Below are positions 6,784 through 12,905 of a stretch of DNA of 21,786 nucleotides, piece by piece. Positions within the stretch are counted from its first letter, which is position 1. Each line of letters starts with the position of its first letter. The translations under genes were made by a program, and so were the position numbers. Source of the DNA: Stigonema sp964246695 (GTDB lineage Bacteria; Cyanobacteriota; Cyanobacteriia; Cyanobacteriales; Nostocaceae). Where the stretch lies: the NCBI GenBank assembly GCA_964246695.1, contig CAXTSI010000094.1, positions 1 to 21,786 of the forward strand, read 5' to 3'. The notes beneath the pieces are model-generated. The model did no database searches and had not been told where the DNA came from. It worked only from the letters and a program-made list of their open reading frames with translations.

Positions 6784-6966
6784 ATGAACAAACAGGATTT
6801 TAAAACGATGAGTAGAGCGAAATTACGGGCTTACGTGTTGCAAAATCCAGAAGATAAGGAAGCGTTTTACGAACTGTCGGATAGGATTCAAGCAACTGCC
6901 AAGCTAATCAATGTTGATGACTTGCCTGATTTGATTAGGCGTAAATCTCAACCAACCCAACAATAG
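6784..6966 (+). CDS. DUF6887-family small protein
   Basis: Small protein of 60 aa, start ATG 6784 with a GGAAAGG ribosome site about 8 bases upstream. The pattern MNKQDFKTMSRAKLRAYVLQ followed by NPEDKEAFYELSDR matches the DUF6887 family, common in cyanobacteria and often followed at once by a DUF6888 gene. No such partner follows here; the next 400 bp hold only repeats and a gene fragment. Function is unknown; the usual pairing resembles a toxin-antitoxin layout, but that is unproven. Confidence 0.8.
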   Translation: MNKQDFKTMSRAKLRAYVLQNPEDKEAFYELSDRIQATAKLINVDDLPDLIRRKSQPTQQ

Positions 6967-7385
6967 CTAAAACCCTTTATTTATTGTTACACATTCAAGG
7001 GGCTCGCACAAGCATTACCCCGGTGGTTCTGGGGAATTGTGCGTCTAGGAGCGATCGCCTTTGTTTAAAATTGCTCTTTCACTACGAGAATTGCTTTGAA
7101 GTATCGGTGTGTTGAGGGAGGAAAGCTTCCAGCGATACTGGTAGTAAAGTTCTCAAGGTAGGCACAAAAAACTCCTGATCCAATTGTACAAAGGACAGAA
7201 AAAGATGTGGCTTGCCAGCAAGCTGTGGTGCATCGCTCTTTGCAATTTTTAGATAAGTGGGGAATTTTTCTCCCCTCTCCTTGCAGGAGAGGGGTTGGGG
7301 GAGAGGTTAATCGAGAAGTATTGGAGAACGATGATATTGCTACTTGACTACAGAGGCTTGTCTGTAGCAAGCAAACTCCATTGAG
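6967..7385. other. Gene-poor stretch with decayed coding sequence
   Basis: No intact gene was found. On the plus strand a frame from about 7083 reads through one TAG (7156-7158) to a TGA near 7348 and has protein-like stretches (KYRCVEGGKLPAILVVKF, then DPIVQRTEKDVACQQAVVHR), so it may be a remnant of an unrecognised gene. It contains the hairpin repeat at 7272-7294. Near 7351-7370 a short inverted repeat (CTACAGA/TCTGTAG) sits where the neighbouring EF-G fragment stops. Confidence 0.35.
7272..7308. repeat. Cyanobacterial CCCCTCTCC hairpin repeat
   Basis: Perfect 9-bp stem CCCCTCTCC (7272-7280), loop TTGCA, stem GGAGAGGGG (7286-7294), followed by the G-rich tail TTGGGGGAGAGG. This module is widely scattered in cyanobacterial genomes. 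Here it lies inside the decayed coding stretch. Confidence 0.75.
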
Positions 7386-7562
7386 GCCGTGTTCTTTTTC
7401 TAACTCCATGAAGTCCAGCAAGGCACCCTTGCCACCTCCCCGCACCTCCTCAATTGCATGGATTCTGCCAGTGTAGAAAAGCATTCGCTCTGAAAGTGTA
7501 GTTTTACCAGAGTCAATGTGAGCAGAAATACCAATGTTACGGATGCGCGATCGGGGAATCAT
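7386..7562 (-). pseudogene. 5' fragment of an elongation factor G gene
   Basis: The first 59 codons of a translation elongation factor G-type GTPase. The start MIPRSRIRNIGISAHIDSG, the P-loop AHIDSGKTTL, then LFYTGRIHAIEEVRG and FMELEKEHG all follow the EF-G N-terminus; it looks like an EF-G paralogue rather than the main fusA. After E-H-G the expected G-I-T-I (switch region) is missing and the frame continues for about 100 codons into unrelated repeat DNA up to 7065. All later G motifs and domains 2-5 are absent, so it cannot function as EF-G. It is probably the remnant of a deletion or of a copy carried here by recombination. Confidence 0.85.
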
Positions 7563-7702
7563 TATAGACTTCCTTCACTGCCTAAGCAGTCATCATTTCA
7601 CATACTACAATAACACTACAATAGCCAAGTCGGCAATGTCTGAGCCAGAATTGACTAGTCAATTAATTGCGATGCTACTTTTCGATGTTAAAAAGAACGG
7701 TA

Positions 7703-8185
7703 ATGAGCAGGAACGCCATACGATTACTACGTTTCGGAGTGATTGTCAGCTTTGGATTATCTTCACTGTTAGTAGCTCAAGCACAACAGCAAGTGTCTGA
7801 TGCCCAAGTTTCTGCGATGGTAGAGGCGCTGCGACGGGCTGCACCGCCTTCCGACTCCCCAAACGATAGACTTTACAGCGAATGGAAAGTCCAACCAGAA
7901 ACCCTCAAAGGCTGGTCCAAATATTGTCTCAAACAAGAATTAACACCGACGCAGTTTGAAAATACCGCCACCGCACGCAAAGTTGTGACGTGCATTACGC
8001 GCCGTGAGTTAGACAAGCAGTTGCACGCCACTAAAAATAATGAAACTGCGGCTGTGGGTAGCGTCGCTTGTTGGTGGATGACTGGCGAGTATACAGGCTG
8101 CAACAGTGGCTTCACATCTGACTATGTGCAAAAAGTTGTCAAATTTTACCAGCAGCAGCGCTCAAAACGAGTATCTCGACCGTAA
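7703..8185 (+). CDS. Secreted four-cysteine conserved hypothetical protein
   Basis: Unrecognised exported protein of 160 aa. I chose ATG 7703 because it gives a clean Sec signal peptide: a short basic start (MSRNAIRLLR), the hydrophobic core FGVIVSFGLSSLLVA, and likely cleavage after VAQA near residue 27. ATG 7667 would bury it behind 12 residues. The mature part has exactly four cysteines (KYC, VTC, VAC, TGC), enough for two disulfides, and a Trp pair next to the third (ACWWMTGEYTGC). That fits a small periplasmic domain. No enzyme motif was seen. It stands alone, followed by a 430-bp gap with two terminator-like hairpins. Confidence 0.7.
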   Translation: MSRNAIRLLRFGVIVSFGLSSLLVAQAQQQVSDAQVSAMVEALRRAAPPSDSPNDRLYSEWKVQPETLKGWSKYCLKQELTPTQFENTATARKVVTCITRRELDKQLHATKNNETAAVGSVACWWMTGEYTGCNSGFTSDYVQKVVKFYQQQRSKRVSRP

Positions 8186-8364
8186 CAATAGCACTTTTTA
8201 TTCCTCTGTTTGTAAGCCGAAATTCAGCCGCTGACTCAACTTATACCTTTTGATCTAGATGATTGTAAAGTTGTGAGAACTTTGGCTTTTCAGGCAATTA
8301 ATCCACTATTTGAGAGTATTTGTCAATTTTGTTAGCCTTGGGCTAAGCTGCAAATAAAAAAATA

Positions 8365-8387
8365 ACCCCTAGACAGGGGTCATTTTT
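8365..8387 (+). terminator. Rho-independent terminator-like hairpin
   Basis: Stem ACCCCT/AGGGGT (8365-8370 and 8375-8380) with loop AGAC, followed by a T run. An A run upstream means it could also work on the opposite strand. It lies 180 bp after the secreted-protein gene. Confidence 0.6.
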
Positions 8388-8449
8388 GCACCAATTTTAT
8401 TGCGTAAAATTCCCAATTCCCTAATGGTACATTGGTGACTATAGTGACT

Positions 8450-8498
8450 TAGGAAACGTTTAAGCAACTAAGCCCCAGCACAAACTGGGGCATTTATT
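8450..8498 (+). ncRNA. Possible short RNA ending in a terminator
   Basis: Speculative. TATAGT at 8440-8445 could be a -10 box. The stretch after it could fold CTTAG with CTAAG, leaving GGAAACG in the loop, and then ends in the hairpin at 8472-8498. No strong -35 was seen and no known RNA family (for example Yfr1) was recognised. The 8186-8615 gap holds no other feature apart from the two hairpins. Confidence 0.2.
8472..8498 (+). terminator. Second terminator-like hairpin
   Basis: Perfect 7-bp stem GCCCCAG/CTGGGGC (8472-8478 and 8485-8491), loop CACAAA, followed by the T-rich ATTTATT. It is 107 bp downstream of the first terminator with no gene between. Confidence 0.6.
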
Positions 8499-8615
8499 CT
8501 TGAGAGACGCTATTGTACTATTAACTTATCGTTTTTGTCTAGCATGCCTTGCATCTAAAAGCTGCACTGGTTATCTTGAAAATGCAACAATGATGCTGTT
8601 GAAGTACAAATTTAT

Positions 8616-9119
8616 ATGACAAGCTACCAACCCAATCAACAAACAGTTCCAACCGAATCCATCCCCAGCGGCGAACTCATCAATGAGATGATCGAGGCAA
8701 CAACGGGAATTAACTATGTGGAGGTCATTGAAAACGTCATCCACAGTCTGGAACAAGATGACAGTGCGATGGTTAGCCAGCCCTCAGACGGTGGTTATCT
8801 TTGGAAGTTTAAGTACGGTAGTGTAGAAGTGTTTGTCCGACTGACTGGAAAAACCGATGAAGATACCTTAACGGTTTGGTCTGCAGTGCTCAAATTACCA
8901 GCCAAGGATGAACCTAAGTTGATGCGGAAGCTATTGGAGATGAACTGTTCCAGTACCTTTGAAGCCCGTTTTGGCATTATTGAAAGCCAGGTAGTTGTCA
9001 TATCGATACGCACTCTAGCAGAGTTATCTCCTAGCGAAGCTTCTCGCCTGGTTACCGTTGTGGCAACTATCGCTGATAACAACGACGAAGTATTACAATC
9101 TGAGTTTGGTGTAGCTTGA
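8616..9119 (+). CDS. YbjN domain-containing protein
   Basis: Cytoplasmic protein of 167 aa with the YbjN/DUF1790-type fold, related in shape to type III secretion chaperones. Recognisable stretches: GGYLWKFKYGSVEVFVRL (about 66-83), LTVWSAVLKLPAK (about 90-102), then the helix KLMRKLLEMNCSSTFEARFGI. The 'MNCSSTFEARFGI' and 'LSPSEASRLVTVVATIADNND' patterns are typical of cyanobacterial members. No catalytic residues are expected; the family is thought to bind partner proteins. It is monocistronic, with terminator-like hairpins upstream and heptamer repeats downstream. Confidence 0.8.
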   Translation: MTSYQPNQQTVPTESIPSGELINEMIEATTGINYVEVIENVIHSLEQDDSAMVSQPSDGGYLWKFKYGSVEVFVRLTGKTDEDTLTVWSAVLKLPAKDEPKLMRKLLEMNCSSTFEARFGIIESQVVVISIRTLAELSPSEASRLVTVVATIADNNDEVLQSEFGVA

Positions 9120-9129
9120 CCATTTTTTG

Positions 9130-9368
9130 AATTAAAAATTAAAAATTAAAAATTAAAAATTTCCTCAGGATTTTGAATTACTCAGTTGGGTACAGGTTCC
9201 CCTGTTTCTAAACATGGAAAACAAAAAAGCGGAGCAACATTATTCAAGCCCCTAGACTGCCGCGCTTGGCGATGTCTGACGACAAGCCGCTAAGAGCGTC
9301 TACGCTGCGCGAAGGCGATTTATTTATGGGGTTTGTAATTTTTAATTTTTAATTTTTAATTTTTAATT
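9130..9368. repeat. 32-bp perfect inverted repeat built of A/T heptamers
   Basis: The left arm (9130-9161) and right arm (9337-9368) are exact reverse complements over 32 bp, each made of about four and a half copies of the heptamer ATTAAAA or its complement. The 175 bp between hold no gene but include a GTCTACGCTGCGCGAAGG-type repeat near 9298-9315. The right arm ends 12 bp before the next start codon, so it sits in the leader of the lipoate-pathway gene. Confidence 0.9.
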
Positions 9369-9380
9369 GGAGCGAAGCGA

Positions 9381-10094
9381 ATGACTTTAGTTTGGCGGCT
9401 GATTCCGTTGCTTAAGGCGCATGGCAATGTGCAAATGGCGATTGACCGTTGGTTGCTAGAACAGCATCAGTCTGGACATCCGCCAACTCTCCGGTTTTAC
9501 ACTTGGTCGCCACCTGCCATTTCTCTCGGCTATCATCAACACAAATACCCTGAACATTGGCAGCATCTGGTTTGGCAAGGTCAGAAAGTAGAGTTGGTGC
9601 GGCGTCCAACGGGAGGAAGGGCAGTGCTACACCAAGGTGATTTAACTTACGCTGTGATTGTATCTGGACTAACGGGCTCGCGCGTCCTGGTATACCAAAA
9701 AATTTGTGAGTTTTTAATTCAAGGGTGGCGATCGCTTGGCGTAGAATTGCACTACGGTACATCTGGGCGCGGCTACATCCACAACCCCAACTGTTTTGGC
9801 ACTGCGACTGGTGCAGATTTAGTTCTACCAAATGGTAGCAAACTCATCGGTAGTGCTCAACTGCGACGGGGTGGGGCAATTTTGCAACATGGTTCCATTC
9901 GTTTGCAACCAGATCCTAAGTTGTTTGCTGAGGTCTTTGGTACAGAATTTTTTCCCCCCGTACAACTCCCCCAAAACCTGGATCTTGAAAAGATTATTGC
10001 AGCTTTAATTGCCGCAGCTAATGATTGTTTTAATATTAAGTTAGTTTTACAACCCCTCTCTCAAGATGAGTGGCAGACAATTCTGGCAACGTAG
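9381..10094 (+). CDS. Lipoate/octanoate transferase family protein (LipM/LplA-like)
   Basis: BPL/LplA/LipB-fold enzyme, 237 aa, acting in protein lipoylation (transfer of octanoate or lipoate to the lipoyl-domain lysine). Motifs: VRRPTGGRAVLHQGDLTYAV (73-92), the acyl-binding motif; N-P-N-C138 followed by FGTATGADLV, where a conserved Cys is the acyl-carrying residue in LipM-type octanoyltransferases; and GSKLIGSAQLRRGGAILQHG (152-171), with K154 as the likely active-site Lys. The Cys favours a LipM-like octanoyltransferase over an ATP-using ligase. No C-terminal LplA accessory domain is present. The ribosome site GGAG (9368-9371) directly follows the A/T inverted repeat. Confidence 0.82.
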   Translation: MTLVWRLIPLLKAHGNVQMAIDRWLLEQHQSGHPPTLRFYTWSPPAISLGYHQHKYPEHWQHLVWQGQKVELVRRPTGGRAVLHQGDLTYAVIVSGLTGSRVLVYQKICEFLIQGWRSLGVELHYGTSGRGYIHNPNCFGTATGADLVLPNGSKLIGSAQLRRGGAILQHGSIRLQPDPKLFAEVFGTEFFPPVQLPQNLDLEKIIAALIAAANDCFNIKLVLQPLSQDEWQTILAT

Positions 10095-10258
10095 GAGCAT
10101 CTCATATTGCCCTGACGATTTCTGTCACGATTAAAGCGTCCAGCAGATTTTATAAAACAATAATCATTTAGTTTATTATCAGCAACTTGTCAAGTGTCAG
10201 ACCTGCACCAGAATAATTTTTGTGAGGTAGGCTCCCCGTTCTGTGCCTAAAATATGAA

Positions 10259-12892
10259 TTAACGAACTAACTGAAATTTACCTCCTTCAACCTTCACCAG
10301 GATAGGTTCACTTTGGCGCTCACCCGTTTGAGTAAACTGTAAAGATTGCCCTGAGGTTTCATTAGATTTAATATCTACCTGTCGCAGTCTTTGCAACACT
10401 GATAAGCGAGTAGGATTGGGGAACAAAGCTTTAATAAAAGCTTGCGTGGCATCAAAGCTAGTAGCCGTGCGCCAGCTAACCTCTCCCCCCTCCCATTGCT
10501 TCTTTGCCGCTAGGTTAAAGTTTTTTGCTTGTGGTGCGTCCCGAAACCACGGGACAGCTAAAATCAAGCCTTCAACAGCTTTCCCACCTTCTTTTAAGGT
10601 TTGGGTGGTATACAGAGTATCACCGCCTAACAACTTTAGCCCTTGCTTGTTTGGGTTTTGGGGGCTATTCACTAAGTCAGCGTTGGCTGTAGCAATTTTG
10701 AGAGCGACATCAGTGTGTAGGGTGTCGGGAAACAACACAGCTGCCTGTGCCTGATATTTAAAGTTTACATCCAGTGTCGGAGTAGCCAAATCAATCAGCT
10801 GCTTGCGAACCACTTCACCCCCTAGTTGTTCAAAGTAGTTTGTAAATTCTTCCCTAAGGCTGGTACTATAGAGACTGCCAGGATTAAAGAAAATCACAAC
10901 TTTTTTTAAGCCAAGCTTTTTAACGGCATATTCCGCTAGCTTTTTCCCAGTACCTGCATCAGAAGTAACTGTTCTAAAAAACACACTGCTATTCAACACT
11001 ATACTAGTGCTAGTAGGAGAGATGATAGCTAAGTTAGCTTTTTCGTATTCGGCTAGTGCCGCCCTGGTAGTATCACTAGAACTGTGTCCAATCACTCCCA
11101 CTACAGATGGATCTTTTACCAGTTGCTGAGCCACTTGTTTTGCCTTGTCCGGTTCGTTACTATCGTTGGCAATGACAATCTCAAGTAATTCACTGTTTAA
11201 GCCACCTTTTTTATTGAACTGATTTTGTGCTTGCGCTACACCGCGCAAAATTTCTTGATCCAATTTTTTATTATTGTCTGCTGGTACAACTGCTGCCAAG
11301 GTGATAGTAGTACCCTTTTGGCGGGCGAGGGCATTGTTATAGTAAATTAGCACTTCTGGATCTTTGCGATCTGCCGCCACAGCTTTTTCAAAGAATTCAG
11401 ATGCTTGGGAGTAATTGCCTTTTTTAAATGCTTCTATCCCCGCGTCACGATTGGGATTTTTTATATTAGGAAAGAAAGTGCGATCGCCGCGACTAATATT
11501 AATACTCTTGTCTGCTATGCATAAATTACTTAATACTTTATTTTCACTCACTTTGCAGGGGGTTGACCCTTGATAAATGCCAACACTTACAAGGGCAATA
11601 ATTCCTGCTCCCGCTGCTATTATGCCTAATAGAATTGACTTGGGCTTGGACAGTTTAATGTCAGCACTTCGATGACGCCAATCATTAGAACTAAGCGCCA
11701 AAACTTCCCCGCTAACTGTCAGTTTATTTACTACTTCGTTGGAATTAACTTCTGGTTTATCTAATTTCTCTAATTCCCTGATCTCTTGTCTCAGTGGATG
11801 ACGTTGCACCAACCACCAGCGGATTAATTCCACTTTCACTCTATATCCTCGATCATCTAAGAAACCCGTTTGAAGCAGTTGTTCGGTTACCTGATTCAGT
11901 TCATCTGTTTGGACTCGATAGTTTTTTAGCAGCTTTAACGGGTTTTCGGGAATTTGAGCTTTTTCAATAGCTATCTTTTGAGACTCGGCTACGGCTGAAA
12001 AAATTACTTTTTCCGGGATAGATAGTCCCTCCCAGATCCATGCCAATCCTGCTTCAGCAAGTTCAATTGCCTTCTCTACAATACCCTCAACATCTTCACG
12101 AGTCACATGCCATTTTTCTAGCTCCCGCGCTTTGCCAAAAAGAGCAAAGCATATGACTTGAGTAAAATAGGGATGCCCAGCCGACAGTTTCAGAATTGCT
12201 TGTATTGCTTCCGGTTCATATTCCAGGATACCTTCAGCAGGTTGAGTAATCAGGCGTTTAGCACTTACCTCATCTAGTAAGCCAATTTCTAGGTATGGCG
12301 CATCCTTAAATAGAGTGAGTAAATTTGGGATATCTGCCGAGTGGCATCCTACAAATATAATGACGAATAGTTTACTTTGTAGCTCTATAGTAGATTGTAA
12401 ATATAGGAATAAATTCTCAAATACTGACTCCGAATAATCATTGCTGAGGGCATCAAATTCATCTAGTAACAAAACTAGGTTTTTGCCGCCCAATTCCTCA
12501 TAAATTTGGGGCAAAAATTTGCTAGAGAAAATATAAGGCTCTTTTTCTAATTCTTTAATTCCAGGCAGTGTTATCTTATCTGAATCTATTTCCAGGTAGT
12601 CGATGATGTCTTTAGCTAGATTTGCTAAAATACTGCTGAGAGATTCTCGGACGTACTCTTCTAAATCGAAGGGAACAAACACAAACTCATCCAGTGAAAC
12701 AAAGTTACGAATATTATGGCTTAGCGATGACTTACCGATGCGTCGTTGACCGTGCAACAATATAACTTGTTCATTCTGCCTCAGATTATCCTCTATAGAG
12801 TGGAATAGCTCTTCTCGTCCAAAAAACAATTCCGGTTGCTCGATTGGACGACCAACAATGTATGGATTTCTCCGAGGTGTTGAATATGCCAT
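10259..12892 (-). CDS. ATPase - TM - TPR-like - substrate-binding-protein fusion (877 aa)
   Basis: Large fusion likely to span the inner membrane. N-terminus NPYIVGRPIEQPELFFGRE, then Walker A GQRRIGKSS (48-56) and Walker B LVLLLDEFD (139-147): an AAA/STAND-like ATPase with a winged-helix-like part (about 290-370). One hydrophobic segment at about 417-438 (LLGIIAAGAGIIALVSVGIY). Right after it come a Cys pair (TPC and LC) and the motif ISRGDRTFFP, then a TPR-like helix pair (AFKKGNYSQASEFFEKAV), then a periplasmic binding protein type 1 domain of the Leu/Ile/Val-receptor class (about 525-870: LAAVVPAD, VVGVIGHSSSD, IISPTST). No signal peptide, so the ATPase should be inside and the binding domain outside. 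It follows its paralogue after 13 bp in one operon. A ligand receptor coupled to an ATPase is the simplest reading; function is unproven. Confidence 0.8.
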   Translation of the reverse strand: MAYSTPRRNPYIVGRPIEQPELFFGREELFHSIEDNLRQNEQVILLHGQRRIGKSSLSHNIRNFVSLDEFVFVPFDLEEYVRESLSSILANLAKDIIDYLEIDSDKITLPGIKELEKEPYIFSSKFLPQIYEELGGKNLVLLLDEFDALSNDYSESVFENLFLYLQSTIELQSKLFVIIFVGCHSADIPNLLTLFKDAPYLEIGLLDEVSAKRLITQPAEGILEYEPEAIQAILKLSAGHPYFTQVICFALFGKARELEKWHVTREDVEGIVEKAIELAEAGLAWIWEGLSIPEKVIFSAVAESQKIAIEKAQIPENPLKLLKNYRVQTDELNQVTEQLLQTGFLDDRGYRVKVELIRWWLVQRHPLRQEIRELEKLDKPEVNSNEVVNKLTVSGEVLALSSNDWRHRSADIKLSKPKSILLGIIAAGAGIIALVSVGIYQGSTPCKVSENKVLSNLCIADKSINISRGDRTFFPNIKNPNRDAGIEAFKKGNYSQASEFFEKAVAADRKDPEVLIYYNNALARQKGTTITLAAVVPADNNKKLDQEILRGVAQAQNQFNKKGGLNSELLEIVIANDSNEPDKAKQVAQQLVKDPSVVGVIGHSSSDTTRAALAEYEKANLAIISPTSTSIVLNSSVFFRTVTSDAGTGKKLAEYAVKKLGLKKVVIFFNPGSLYSTSLREEFTNYFEQLGGEVVRKQLIDLATPTLDVNFKYQAQAAVLFPDTLHTDVALKIATANADLVNSPQNPNKQGLKLLGGDTLYTTQTLKEGGKAVEGLILAVPWFRDAPQAKNFNLAAKKQWEGGEVSWRTATSFDATQAFIKALFPNPTRLSVLQRLRQVDIKSNETSGQSLQFTQTGERQSEPILVKVEGGKFQLVR

Positions 12893-12905
12893 AATAATCA
12901 GGGAA

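Noticed and set aside
7065..7385. Extension of the EF-G frame as a real 165-aa protein
   Set aside because: After E-H-G the translation has no EF-G similarity and runs through repeat DNA; only the first 59 codons are meaningful.
8186..8615. Yfr1 or a known riboswitch
   Set aside because: The conserved Yfr1 single-stranded motif and known riboswitch cores were not found.
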